In this document: positions 21,955-31,027 of the stretch, piece by piece
How the letters are laid out: the number at the start of each line of letters is the position of its first letter
How positions within the stretch are numbered: the first letter of the stretch is position 1
Source: Oscillospiraceae bacterium
GTDB lineage: Bacteria > Bacillota > Clostridia > Oscillospirales > Ruminococcaceae
Length of the DNA stretch: 41,762 nt
Assembly: GCA_024404815.1 (NCBI GenBank)
Contig: JAKSPL010000020.1
Location: 1-41,762, forward strand
Direction: 5' to 3'
Made by a program: the position numbers and the translations under genes
Notes under the pieces: model-generated
Database searches by the model: none
Told to the model about the DNA's origin: nothing
The model's input: the letters and a program-made list of their open reading frames with translations, nothing else

Positions 21955-23661
21955 TTATTTCGCAGCTGCCATTCTCTTTTTGGTTACGAAAACGACTGCG
22001 GAACCGATTACGAGCAGGCTGCCGAGGATGTAGAACAGCTTTGTGCCGATGCCGCCGGTTGTCGGGAGGGTAGTACCCTGATGGTTCTCAACGTCAAACT
22101 CGATGAGAGTTGTATCGTTATCGACAGAAACCGTGGCGGTGGGAGTAACGGAAGCAGACCATTCGCATCCGTCTGTATCCGAGAGCGTTGCTGTGATCGT
22201 GAGGGTGATATCGTCCTTCAGTTTGTTGTAGCCGTTCGGAGCAGCGGTTTCGGTGATGGTGTATTCGCCTTCGCCAAGACCGGGGAAGCTGACGATACCG
22301 TCGTCATCGGAGGTAGCGGTCAAAACGATCGCTTTTGCTTCTTTGATTTTGTCGGAATCGGTAATGAACTTATATTTCGTGGTCGTGCTTGCGTATTTTG
22401 CCTTTGTAGCATCAGTCGGAGCGGTTGTGGTAAATTTGCCGTCTTTCAGCAGATAGTAGGTACCTGCTGCATCGGGGATATACAGACCTTCGGTGGTTTC
22501 GTGTGCGAATTTTGCAGTACCTGTGAGCTTGAAGGATGCACCTTTCAGGGGCTTTCCTGCTTCATCGATCTTGTTGATCTGTACGTTGGTGACATAGGTA
22601 ATGGTTTTTGCGTCAGGGGTTTCGCCGATCACGTCATCATCATCGTCGTCCGGTTCATTGTCGCCCTTCGGGGTGACGTTCGGGTTGTTGGAGTAAGTCA
22701 GGCTTGCGGTGTTGGGGTTGCCTGCATCGGTGGTATCTGCACCTTCATTGACTTTTGCAGAGTAGGTGATTTCGATGGCAGCGTCTTTTTGATCCAGATA
22801 CTGGATGAAGTCGTTGAACACGATCTTGATTTCGCCGTTGCTTTCGCTGACAGTGTAGTCCTCGATCGCCTTGCCGCCGATGGTGATGATAACATCATCG
22901 TTGAAGGTCAGACCGCTGCAGAGCGTATCGTTTACGATGAAGAAATACTTTTCGTAGCCGGTCATATCCGGAACTTTGGAAGTCAGGATAAACGGAACAT
23001 CATCGCCGATGCTGGCGGTATTCTGAGAAACGCCTGTGCCTTCGTTGATTTTCTTGTCGAGTGTCGGAAGGTCAGTCTTTGCTGTAACTTCAACATTCTT
23101 TACGATTTCGACCATGAAGCGGGACTTGGAAGAATCGGTGCCTGCAACATTGGTGGTATCGTCGATGAGGTAGTAGCCGGCAGCGAGATTGGAGAGTACA
23201 TAGGTTCCGTCGGACTCAGCTGCACCAGTGCTTGCAGTAGCGGTATCGGCAAGGAAACCGCCCTCAGCGAGGAACTGGCAGAAAGTATCGAGCAGAGCGT
23301 CTTTTTCAGCCGTGGTATAATTGGTGTTGGCGTCTGCGAGAACATCAGCAACGTCTTCTGCGGATTTGACAGATGCAAACGGATTGGTCGTGCCGAATGC
23401 GTCGGAAGCTGCCAGAGCAGCAGTCAGACCTTCCTCTTTCACACCGCTGCCCCAAACGATATTCGAGAGAATATTGTCGGAGAGGTCGCCGGCGAAGATC
23501 TGATATGCATCGTAGCTGTGATCTTCTTCATCCTGCGGTGTAATGGTGATCTTGTAGGTGGCGGGATCGTCAGCAAAAGCGTTGATGCCTGTGACGACAC
23601 CCAGGGTGAGAGCCATGATGCAGGTCAGCATAATGGCAAGCATACGTTTCAAGTTTTTCAT
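21955..23661 (-). CDS. backbone pilin (fimbrial isopeptide-forming), downstream operon
   Basis: This 568-residue protein starts at ATG 23661 (GGAGG eight bases upstream). It has a signal peptide (MKNLKRMLAIMLTC, cut near AFADD), an N-terminal pilin domain, a central region with the likely polymerisation lysine in PTLDKKINEG (about residue 195), an isopeptide-forming domain (VPFILTSKVPDMTGYEKYF), and a CnaB/SpaA domain with the E-box YTITETAAPNGY. The sorting signal is LPTTGG followed by a membrane helix and KKRMAAAK. It is a paralogue of the pilin at 31028-32740, with the same order and nearly the same length. Confidence 0.93.
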   Translation of the reverse strand: MKNLKRMLAIMLTCIMALTLGVVTGINAFADDPATYKITITPQDEEDHSYDAYQIFAGDLSDNILSNIVWGSGVKEEGLTAALAASDAFGTTNPFASVKSAEDVADVLADANTNYTTAEKDALLDTFCQFLAEGGFLADTATASTGAAESDGTYVLSNLAAGYYLIDDTTNVAGTDSSKSRFMVEIVKNVEVTAKTDLPTLDKKINEGTGVSQNTASIGDDVPFILTSKVPDMTGYEKYFFIVNDTLCSGLTFNDDVIITIGGKAIEDYTVSESNGEIKIVFNDFIQYLDQKDAAIEITYSAKVNEGADTTDAGNPNTASLTYSNNPNVTPKGDNEPDDDDDDVIGETPDAKTITYVTNVQINKIDEAGKPLKGASFKLTGTAKFAHETTEGLYIPDAAGTYYLLKDGKFTTTAPTDATKAKYASTTTKYKFITDSDKIKEAKAIVLTATSDDDGIVSFPGLGEGEYTITETAAPNGYNKLKDDITLTITATLSDTDGCEWSASVTPTATVSVDNDTTLIEFDVENHQGTTLPTTGGIGTKLFYILGSLLVIGSAVVFVTKKRMAAAK

Positions 23662-23729
23662 AATATTTTCCTCCATAAATATTTACTGATTGGATGCGTG
23701 AAAAGAGGTGGTGATGGACGGGGGTTGTG

Positions 23730-26700
23730 TCACATCATCTTAGACCTCCTTTCCCGTTTGTGTATCAGGCATCCGCACAATAGACTGGTGAGAAGCAGGA
23801 ACGCGCCGAAAATGTAGAATTTGCGTGTTCCCTCGCCGCCTGTCGAAGGCAGCTCATAGGAATTGCATTCATTCTTGATCAGAATGGGGGAGTCTTTTGT
23901 GTTCGCGGAAATGTTGTTTCCGGTAATCGTAGTGACATAGCCGAACACAGGAGTGATCTCCTTGGCGTAGTAGGTGTATTTGTGGTTTGCAGATTCACCG
24001 AGAGCAGCTGTGTTCCAGACGTACTTCAAACCTTCGCCGCTTGTGAGAGTAACGGGGTCGCCAACGGGCTGGTTTGTAAGGGTTGTGCCCATGATCAGCT
24101 CGGCGACGCAGGTGTCGGGGTCGAGTTCGAATTCATGTGTGGTAATTCCGAGCGAATCGGTCGGACTGGTGATGCCGCTGCCGACATCTGCTGTTACCGT
24201 TGTACCGGCTTGTGCAATCATGAATTCGTCAATGTGGAGATTTGCGGTTCCGCCGGTTGTTTCGACATAGACACAAACATCCTGATTCCAGTCGATATTG
24301 CTTGGGAATGAGTAACTGGTATTGGAAAGTGTTGTCCATGACCAGGAAGAAAGACCGGTTTGGGCAATTGTAGTGTATTGCTCGCTCGAGTTGTTGGAAA
24401 CATGGTAGCGGAGTGATAATTTCACATCGTTGCTACCTTCTTCACGGATTGCAACGAAGAAGCTGTACGGTTTGGAACGGTCAATGTCAAGATTGTTCAA
24501 TCGGAATTCTGCACCGTGCCAGCTTGCATTACGACCTGTGATCCTCAAAGATTTGTTATAGAACGGAGTAGAATCTGATAAGGTGGACAGATTACCGTTT
24601 CCGCGTACAGTCCAGCCGTCTGAACCATTATCGAACGTGTGGTGAAGGATAATACCAGTCAGCTCATCATACTGAATCGTCACCGTTGCGCCGTTTTGGA
24701 TGTTCGATGCTTCAAAGACCGAACCGTACTGGTTGACGGTGCAGTTATTCGCTGTGATACTCAGTATGTCACGCGGTTCAGCGGAACTGACCGTGAATTC
24801 AGCACTTCCGCCGACATATACATCGTTCGATTCCCAGATGTTTGTTTGATCGCCATCTGAATTTGTGGTTTTGACAGTCAGTTTTGTTTTGCTTGGCAGC
24901 GTATACGGCGTATCATCGCGGTAGAGCTGCACCTTGATATCCTGCGGCGGCGTATCCATCACATTGCCGTCAGTGTCGAACCATTGTTTTTCGACATGGA
25001 TCTCGACCTTAGAGCTGTCCGTATTGGTGACGGTAGTTTTCAGCGAGCCATCGGCTTGTGTGGACGAGGTGTAGCTTGGCGTGTAGCCGTTCGGGACGTT
25101 GACTTCGATGATTTCATATTGGTACGTATGATCGCCGTATCGTGTAATGAGATCGTCAAAGTGCATTGTCCAGTTGTTCGCTTCTTTCAGCGTATATGTG
25201 CGCTTTCCGTCGATCACGACGTAATCAACATTTCCTTCTTCGTCTTCGCGCTGAATGCGGAACTGCGCTTTCATATTGCTGTGGCTCTTGAGGTTATCGA
25301 CCCACGCTTTTTCAACGTCTAAGTCGGTCTGTTCCTCGCGTACCTTGTTGGTGAAGTCGAAAACATTGTTGTCGGAGAGCTTTTGAACCTGTGTTTTCCA
25401 GACATCGTCTGTGAGATTATCGTCGATCGCACGCGTTGTGCCGTTGAGAGTGACAGACGAGAAGATGTCGGAATCTAAGCTGGATTTCTTTTCAACAACG
25501 TAGTAGCGGAGTGCCGAATCCAAGCCTCTGAACATTGCTGTTTCGCCGCTTGTGAGCGAGAATGTGCCGTCAGCTGCGGTATATTTGGCGGTAGTGCTGT
25601 CATTGATGAAATACTCGTATTCGGTGAGTGGCAGATATTGACCTGTGCCGACACCCGTTTCACCGTAAAGGATGTAATCGAACGATTCTGCTTTGTAGGA
25701 AGGATCGAGTGCCGAGCCGTCGTCAACTTCCTTGGAAACGAAGACGGATTTTGCAACAGGGATGTTGAATTCCATCATCAGGTTCGAGAACGAAGCGCCG
25801 CGTTCCAGATAGAAGATCTTGATTTCGTGTTCAGCATAGGGATCCCATGTTTTTCCTTGTGCGGCAAAAACATTCGACAGATTGTCGGTTAAATACTTCG
25901 GCGAACCATTCTCGAAGTTATCCTGAACCTTTGTAGCACCTGTGGTGAAGTTGATCTCACCGTAAACGGGTTCATGGATACCGCCGACGTCGAGGGCGAG
26001 AATGCCATCGATAAAGACCCACATATCGTCGTCGCCGCTGTACTTGAAGACGATATCTTCCGAAGTGTTTTTCGGGATCTGGAATTCGGCTTCCATGGTC
26101 ATGCCGAAGTGGTGGTTGTAGCAGTAAGGCGGATTTTTATCCCCTCTTTTGTCCCACGAGTTCTTTGCTTCGACTTCCTTGTGCGATTCATCATACGCAT
26201 CAAACGGGAAGAAACCGACGTTGATGTCGCTTTGTGAGCCATCGTTCGAACCGCCGGAGTTTCCGACCTGGAATGTACCGTTCAGGACTTCAAAGTCACC
26301 GCCGTTGCCCTGGTTTTTGTCGTAGTAGGCGTACCATTCGTCACTGTTGAAATGATATGTATTGTCGGTCTTTTTCAGCAGATGGTTGACATCGCTGAAA
26401 ATTTCCTTCGTATCCGCTTCAGTACCGTACTCATTGAGGTTAAAGAGATAGGCGAGTGAATGGTTGCTGCCTGAGATAGTCGGATAGCCGTCTGTGCCGA
26501 GCTGTTTATTGACGATGCCCTGCATTGCTTTGTTGCCGGGGATATTCGGGTTAACAAAGTAGTCACCGGTATAGGCATTCTTTTTCCAGCTGTTCGGCTC
26601 TGATCCATTATTCTTGTGTCCAAACGGTGTACCATAAGACAGGAAAAGAATGTCATCGGCCATGCTTCGGCCTTTATTGATGCCTTCATATGTTGGATTG

Positions 26701-27401
26701 TTGTACCAGTTTGACGTATATTCAAGGGAATCTCCGCCGTAGTCGAACAGGTTGATCGTGATACCGTCAGAACGGGTATCCCATGTGTCAACGTATCCTG
26801 TCGGGGAGGGCGGCGCAGGCAAAACGGGCGGTTTTGCTGCGGCGAGGACTCTTGGAAGCGCACGGGATTCCGGTTCTGTATCAGAAATCTCTGTGGTTTC
26901 CGAGGTTTGTGCGGTCGTTTCTGTTTCCGTAGTATCTTCCGCGGCAGCATTCGTTTCGGTTGTTACATCAGCTGCGACAGTTGTTTCGGTCGGTTCTGTC
27001 GTTTCTGCAATCGAAGCGGAAGGCATCTCAACAAATCGGACGGGTTCGTTTTCGAGTGTTTTGTAGCCTTCGGGTGTTGCTTCGAGGTAACATTGCGGTA
27101 CGTGGATATGTTCTTCGATACCGCAGATGAGCTGCTGTTCATAACAGGCTTCGGTGTGCGTATGGGATTCATTTTCTTCCAGTCCGCAGACCAAAACTGT
27201 ATTGTAGCAGGCATCCGAATGAATATGTTCTTCGATGCTGCAAAGTGGTTCGTTCACCATCGTGATGCCGGTACCGCGGAGGCCCCAAACGACACCTGAT
27301 GTTACGAACAATGAAAGAACCAACAGCAGCGAGAACATTTTCCGCCGCTTCAGATCGTTTTTATGAATTACTTCATAAAAACCATCCAAGTAGTTTTTCA
27401 T
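23730..27401 (-). CDS. pilus tip adhesin with fibro-slime, CnaB and carbohydrate-binding-like domains
   Basis: This 1223-residue surface protein has a signal/anchor segment (residues 22-40) and three H-x-H-x(4)-C-Y cysteine/histidine units (about 59-105). A Thr/Glu-rich linker follows (about 128-190), then a fibro-slime/PA14-like domain (SGDDDMWVFIDGILALDVGG near 455-470) and several CnaB domains (near 552, 690 and 800). A jelly-roll section at about 918-1066 has the marks of a CBM4/9/22 module (SLRITGRNASWHGAEFRL, then NLHIDEFMIAQ). The end is LPSTGG, a membrane helix and KRERRSK. It would sit at the pilus tip, joined by the sortase encoded downstream, and bind host or plant glycans. The ligand is inferred. 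Confidence 0.9.
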   Translation of the reverse strand: MKNYLDGFYEVIHKNDLKRRKMFSLLLVLSLFVTSGVVWGLRGTGITMVNEPLCSIEEHIHSDACYNTVLVCGLEENESHTHTEACYEQQLICGIEEHIHVPQCYLEATPEGYKTLENEPVRFVEMPSASIAETTEPTETTVAADVTTETNAAAEDTTETETTAQTSETTEISDTEPESRALPRVLAAAKPPVLPAPPSPTGYVDTWDTRSDGITINLFDYGGDSLEYTSNWYNNPTYEGINKGRSMADDILFLSYGTPFGHKNNGSEPNSWKKNAYTGDYFVNPNIPGNKAMQGIVNKQLGTDGYPTISGSNHSLAYLFNLNEYGTEADTKEIFSDVNHLLKKTDNTYHFNSDEWYAYYDKNQGNGGDFEVLNGTFQVGNSGGSNDGSQSDINVGFFPFDAYDESHKEVEAKNSWDKRGDKNPPYCYNHHFGMTMEAEFQIPKNTSEDIVFKYSGDDDMWVFIDGILALDVGGIHEPVYGEINFTTGATKVQDNFENGSPKYLTDNLSNVFAAQGKTWDPYAEHEIKIFYLERGASFSNLMMEFNIPVAKSVFVSKEVDDGSALDPSYKAESFDYILYGETGVGTGQYLPLTEYEYFINDSTTAKYTAADGTFSLTSGETAMFRGLDSALRYYVVEKKSSLDSDIFSSVTLNGTTRAIDDNLTDDVWKTQVQKLSDNNVFDFTNKVREEQTDLDVEKAWVDNLKSHSNMKAQFRIQREDEEGNVDYVVIDGKRTYTLKEANNWTMHFDDLITRYGDHTYQYEIIEVNVPNGYTPSYTSSTQADGSLKTTVTNTDSSKVEIHVEKQWFDTDGNVMDTPPQDIKVQLYRDDTPYTLPSKTKLTVKTTNSDGDQTNIWESNDVYVGGSAEFTVSSAEPRDILSITANNCTVNQYGSVFEASNIQNGATVTIQYDELTGIILHHTFDNGSDGWTVRGNGNLSTLSDSTPFYNKSLRITGRNASWHGAEFRLNNLDIDRSKPYSFFVAIREEGSNDVKLSLRYHVSNNSSEQYTTIAQTGLSSWSWTTLSNTSYSFPSNIDWNQDVCVYVETTGGTANLHIDEFMIAQAGTTVTADVGSGITSPTDSLGITTHEFELDPDTCVAELIMGTTLTNQPVGDPVTLTSGEGLKYVWNTAALGESANHKYTYYAKEITPVFGYVTTITGNNISANTKDSPILIKNECNSYELPSTGGEGTRKFYIFGAFLLLTSLLCGCLIHKRERRSKMM

Positions 27402-27427
27402 TCTTTCACCACCATTATCCTTTCTGA

Positions 27428-28018
27428 TTAGTCTTTCTGACCGAGCGGCCAGATCTTGAAAAGTACATGACCGACAATCTGATCTTCTCCGACACAGCCG
27501 ATGGCAGCGTTTCTGCTATCCACAGAAGTTGCGCGGTTGTCGCCGAGGATGAAGAATTTATTATCGGGAACTTGGTACGGGAATTCCATTTCGCAGATAC
27601 CAAGACTTTTCTCTATGACATACGGTTCATCGAGCCGCTTGTCGTTGACATATACATTGCCGTCCCCGTCGATATTGACGGTGTCGCCCGAAACTGCAAT
27701 GATCCGTTTGAGGAGCAACTTGTTCTGCCATGAGATGCAGCACAGGTCGCCGTAGGAACATTTCGAGGAGGATGACAATACGAGAATATCGCCGTCTTTC
27801 AGAGTCGGCTCCATGCTGCTGCCCGAAACCTGAATGAACGGGAAGAACAGCGTTGCGAGCAAAACTGCGATGGCAGCAACAACGATGAGGGTTGCGATCG
27901 TACTGATCAGCGTTTGACGAAACAGCTTTTTGTGCTTGATTTTCTGGATCTCGCCCTCAACCTGTTCAACGCTTGGAACGGTGATTGGATTTGTTTCCTG
28001 ATTTGGCATAGTTTTCAT
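27428..28018 (-). CDS. signal peptidase I of the pilus operon
   Basis: This is a 196-residue protein; ATG at 28018 follows AGGAAAG and lies inside the end of the coiled-coil gene. A single membrane helix (about residues 38-60) precedes the catalytic Ser box SGSSMEPTLKDGD. The catalytic Lys is in LLLKRIIAVSGD, and the family box GDNRATSVDSR is present. Type I signal peptidases free secreted proteins from the membrane. Here, as in other pilus loci, it may be dedicated to the pilins or act as a chaperone, but all active-site residues are intact, so activity is expected. Confidence 0.93.
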   Translation of the reverse strand: MKTMPNQETNPITVPSVEQVEGEIQKIKHKKLFRQTLISTIATLIVVAAIAVLLATLFFPFIQVSGSSMEPTLKDGDILVLSSSSKCSYGDLCCISWQNKLLLKRIIAVSGDTVNIDGDGNVYVNDKRLDEPYVIEKSLGICEMEFPYQVPDNKFFILGDNRATSVDSRNAAIGCVGEDQIVGHVLFKIWPLGQKD

Positions 28019-28370
28019 TCGACTTTCCTGTATTGGGGGTTGGAGCAGGTGTATCGGAAGAATCTGTTTCGGCCGCCTGCTGTTTTGCTTGTTCGAGGAG
28101 CGCATTTGCCTGCTGTTCCTTTTCGGCGCAGACTGTCTTGACGCTTTCGAGATATTGGTAAGCGGTTTGCATTGTCTGGAGCAGCGCCTTGTTGAGTGTT
28201 TCGGTTGCCGCGCTCACAGAGCCGACATCCGCAATGCGCTGTTCTTTGTCTGCGACCTCTGCGGAAAGTGCATCGACTTTCTCCTGCAGTGCCGCCTCCC
28301 GCTTTTGGTATTCGTGAATGATTTCGATCAGTTCGCTGCGGGTGAGCCGCTTAAACTCTTTATCGGTCAT
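27966..28370 (-). CDS. coiled-coil protein at the head of the pilus operon
   Basis: This is a 134-residue protein, ATG at 28370 after AGGAG. It has no signal peptide. Residues 10-105 form a long coiled coil (YQKREAALQEKVDALSAEV), followed by a low-complexity, Ser/Asn/Lys-rich tail. It is the first gene after a consensus promoter and overlaps the signal peptidase gene by 53 bases. Function unknown; a cytoplasmic organiser that places the pilus assembly site, somewhat like DivIVA-type proteins, is one possibility. Confidence 0.8.
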   Translation of the reverse strand: MTDKEFKRLTRSELIEIIHEYQKREAALQEKVDALSAEVADKEQRIADVGSVSAATETLNKALLQTMQTAYQYLESVKTVCAEKEQQANALLEQAKQQAAETDSSDTPAPTPNTGKSNENYAKSGNKSNHRSKR

Positions 28371-28453
28371 GGAAGGAACTCCTATTGGAATGCGAAATAA
28401 TTTCTATAAAATCTACAAAATGTATATATAAGCGTTCTTGTTATCCTATCTCT

Positions 28454-28482
28454 ATTATACCATTATAGCGGTGAAATGTCAA
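28454..28482 (-). promoter_or_regulatory. promoter of the downstream pilus operon
   Basis: On the minus strand TTGACA (28482-28477) and TATAAT (28459-28454) are 17 bases apart, a full consensus match. The start near 28447 gives a leader of about 77 bases before the coiled-coil gene. The rest of the gap 28371-28584 is AT-rich without another feature beyond a short TGTACA repeat near 28532. Confidence 0.85.
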
Positions 28483-28584
28483 CGCAAAATGACGATATTT
28501 ACAGATATTTCATAATTTCATCATGCGCTTGATTGTACACTGTACAGAGATAAAAAATGCGATCGAAATATACAAATAGGAATA

Positions 28585-29214
28585 TCATTCTGACTGAATC
28601 TCATCACAGCGGATAGTCAGACGTTGTCTGCCGCCGTAGGTACAGGTGTAAAGGGACAGGTCCCAGCCGCTTTGGATCATCTGCGGCACATCGGTCGCCT
28701 CAAGTACCTCAATATCCTGAATCACATATTGATGAAGCTCTCCGCCTAAATCGAGAAACTGGACCGCATCGCCGATGTTCAGCTTGTGAAGTTTGCCGAA
28801 GCTGCTTTTGTAGTTGTGCCCTGCGACGACAAAATCATGTGTCTGGGGCGAACCGTAATAGCGGCAGGGGCAGTATTTCAGCCGTTCCATCGACCAGTTG
28901 TCCATGATCGGTGTTTCGTAGCCGATGGAGGGGAGCGAGAGAATGCCGAGGTAGTAGTCGCCGTTTAACTCCACACGCGGCGTTTCCACGGATTCGGAGC
29001 CGTTGACGAGTTCTTCGATTTCCGCATCGGTGTGTTCCTGTGCAGTAAAATCCTGCGTTTCGAGCCAGTCTGTGACCAGTTCCAGACGCTGTGCGGTCGA
29101 TTCTGCACAGGCTTTGTCCTCCTCGTTGTTGTGATAGAGGAGCCAGCCGGATGCAGCGAGCGATGCGATACCTGCCAGGATCAGCAGCGAGCCGAAAACA
29201 CGTTTGACGCTCAT
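28585..29214 (-). CDS. sortase, non-class-C type, upstream operon
   Basis: This 209-residue protein starts at ATG 29214, overlapping the stop of the CnaB gene (ATGA). It has one N-terminal membrane helix (about 7-27) and no C-terminal helix, so it is not class C. Catalytic His is in VVAGHNYKSSFG, Cys in SLYTCTYGG, Arg in RQRLTIRCD. It may anchor the finished pilus to the wall or attach the small CnaB pilin encoded just before it, whose sorting signal is unusual. Class (B-, D- or E-like) cannot be fixed by eye. Confidence 0.85.
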   Translation of the reverse strand: MSVKRVFGSLLILAGIASLAASGWLLYHNNEEDKACAESTAQRLELVTDWLETQDFTAQEHTDAEIEELVNGSESVETPRVELNGDYYLGILSLPSIGYETPIMDNWSMERLKYCPCRYYGSPQTHDFVVAGHNYKSSFGKLHKLNIGDAVQFLDLGGELHQYVIQDIEVLEATDVPQMIQSGWDLSLYTCTYGGRQRLTIRCDEIQSE

Positions 29215-30098
29215 CGTTTCTGCTTCTTTCCGCTGATGCAGAGGGCAGTACCCAAAATCACCAGCAGCAGTCCGCCGAATGCGAGAACGGGGATCGGCCA
29301 GTCAAGCTGACCTGTCTGGATCAGCTTTTCGGAGTTGGTAACCGTGAACTGCATTCCGTTTTGCCGATAGGTGGCGGTATATCCGTCAGGCACAACAGCT
29401 TCGTTCACCGTGTAGGTTTCATCGTATGGGAGATTTTCCCAGGTGTATTTCCATTCGTTCTCTGCGGAGAGTGTTACGGTATCCGTCACAGCGTCTTTTT
29501 TGAGAAGCTGGATCTGAATGCTCTGGGGACGGTGCTTGCCGTCATCGTTCCAGATCTTTTCTACCGAAACATCTGTCAGACGAATGATTTCGATTTTCGG
29601 GGTAGCATCAATGTCATATACCCAGTCGTTCTTCTCTGAGGTCGGCAGGGATACGAGAAACGGCATCAGCAGGGTATCTGCGGAAGCATCTGTCCGTTGT
29701 CCGCCGAGATAGACGCCTGCATCGAGCTGTTCAAAGAGCGCGATACCCTTTGCATTGGTTTTCGCGGTCATCGGCTCCAATTTTTGCTCTGCCGCGTAGT
29801 CAAACAGCTTTTGCGGCAATGATTTATCGGTCAGGAGTGAGGAAACATCGCCGTAATCTGCAAAATCCTCTGTGTAGCTGTAGCTGACTTCTGCGCCGTT
29901 TACAGCCAGGCTTGCAACATCGTAAAGCACGACTTCGGAATCAGCGATCGGTGCGCCTGAGTCATCGGGCTGTGTGAGTGTGATGCTCAGAGAGCAGGAT
30001 TGTTTCAAGTTTAGTTCTTCGGCAGATGCGGTGACAGCAGACAGGGAAAGCACGGAAAGTACTGCGGCACAACAGGCTGCACATTTATTCAGTTTCAT
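29211..30098 (-). CDS. small CnaB pilin with variant sorting signal (basal pilin candidate)
   Basis: This is a 295-residue protein; ATG at 30098 after AGGAGGAG. It has a signal peptide (LNKCAACCAAVLSVLSLS, cut near ASAEE), a first beta domain (about 30-180) with VVLYDVASLAVNG, and a CnaB domain (about 190-255) with VEKIWNDDG, WKYTWENLP and an E-box-like TVNEAVVPDGY. The end reads LIQTGQLDWPIPVLAFGG plus a basic tail: an LPXTG-like signal in which proline is replaced by isoleucine and the WPIPVLA pattern follows. This end type is commonly seen on minor pilins. It probably forms the pilus base and is handled by the adjacent sortase. Confidence 0.85.
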   Translation of the reverse strand: MKLNKCAACCAAVLSVLSLSAVTASAEELNLKQSCSLSITLTQPDDSGAPIADSEVVLYDVASLAVNGAEVSYSYTEDFADYGDVSSLLTDKSLPQKLFDYAAEQKLEPMTAKTNAKGIALFEQLDAGVYLGGQRTDASADTLLMPFLVSLPTSEKNDWVYDIDATPKIEIIRLTDVSVEKIWNDDGKHRPQSIQIQLLKKDAVTDTVTLSAENEWKYTWENLPYDETYTVNEAVVPDGYTATYRQNGMQFTVTNSEKLIQTGQLDWPIPVLAFGGLLLVILGTALCISGKKQKR

Positions 30099-30948
30099 GT
30101 TTGCTCTCCTCCTTTGCATCTATTGTTCGTTCATTGCGTTTGCGGATTCCCTTGCGAATCAGCAATATCAGCAGCGATATCAGCAGGGGAACCGCACCGA
30201 TGGAAACGGTTAGAATCCGACTGAGCTGCAAGGCTTCGTTTGCGACATAGAAACCTGCTGCTTCGTCCTCTGCCTCGACGCGGATGCCGCGCACGAGCAG
30301 GCGGTGTGTATTGACACCATAGGGTGTACAGGTGACGAGTGTGCAATAATCTTTTCCGTGGACGATCTGCATATCCTCCGACTCAGAGGGGAGAACCGTC
30401 TTGATTTGGTCCACACGGTAAGTCAGCACACGGTTCAGGACGGTAATCATAAAGATATCGCCCTCTGCCATAGCGTCCAGGTCGGTAAAAAGCTTGGCAC
30501 TCGGCAGTCCGCGGTGACCGGAAAGAACGGCATGGGAGCTTTCGCCGCCGATGGGCAGGCTGGAATTTTCCATATGTCCGACACCGATCTGGAGAACGCC
30601 CTCCTCGGTGCCGTGGTAGATCGGCAGCTCCACGTTGATTTTCGGAATATCGACATACCCCATGATTCCCGTTCCGATCGGATTCAGTACATTGCGGTAG
30701 TCGGCGGTTTTCGTGTCGCTGTTCAGGGAAATCTGAGATGCCGCCAGATTTTTATTATATGCTTCCGCTTCAGAAAAGATCCATTCGATTTTTTCTTCGG
30801 AAGCACTGGAAATAAAAGCGTCATAGTTTGCGATTGCGTGAGAGGTATTTTGCTTGTTGACGTAATCGGCAACGCTTGGGTACAGCAGCATGGACAAGCC
30901 AACCAAAAATATGAGGATCAGAATGATATTTGACAGATGCTTTTTCAT
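30085..30948 (-). CDS. srtC: class C (pilin) sortase, upstream operon
   Basis: This is a 287-residue protein; ATG at 30948 after GGGAGAAG. Layout as for the other class C sortase: N-terminal helix (about 7-25), catalytic His in LSGHRGLPSAKLF, Cys in CTLVTCTPYG, Arg in NTHRLLVRG, then a C-terminal helix and a long charged tail. The lid region differs from the other copy (AASQISLNSDTK, no clear Asp-Pro-aromatic motif). It polymerises the pilin encoded upstream. It overlaps the CnaB gene start by 14 bases. Confidence 0.93.
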   Translation of the reverse strand: MKKHLSNIILILIFLVGLSMLLYPSVADYVNKQNTSHAIANYDAFISSASEEKIEWIFSEAEAYNKNLAASQISLNSDTKTADYRNVLNPIGTGIMGYVDIPKINVELPIYHGTEEGVLQIGVGHMENSSLPIGGESSHAVLSGHRGLPSAKLFTDLDAMAEGDIFMITVLNRVLTYRVDQIKTVLPSESEDMQIVHGKDYCTLVTCTPYGVNTHRLLVRGIRVEAEDEAAGFYVANEALQLSRILTVSIGAVPLLISLLILLIRKGIRKRNERTIDAKEESKHETE

Positions 30949-30976
30949 TGGCTTCTCCCTGATGCAGTAGCGGAGA

Positions 30977-31011
30977 TGCAGCGGAAACTGCGGAATGCAG
31001 TTTCCGCTGCA
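30977..31011 (-). promoter_or_regulatory. intercistronic hairpin between backbone pilin and sortase
   Basis: TGCAGCGGAAACTGC (30977-30991) pairs perfectly with GCAGTTTCCGCTGCA (30997-31011) across 5 bases. The stem shares the core CAGCGGAA/TTCCGCTG with the hairpin at 21883-21916 at the same place in the other operon. Confidence 0.7.
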
Positions 31012-31027
31012 CAGCGTTCATATGAGA

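Noticed and set aside
21874-23817. 647-codon open frame on the plus strand opposite the downstream backbone pilin
   Set aside because: No ribosome site or promoter; the composition is odd (repeated Cys/Gly/Phe/Val/Asp). The frame is open only because of codon use of the pilin gene, which has a signal peptide, E-box and sorting signal.
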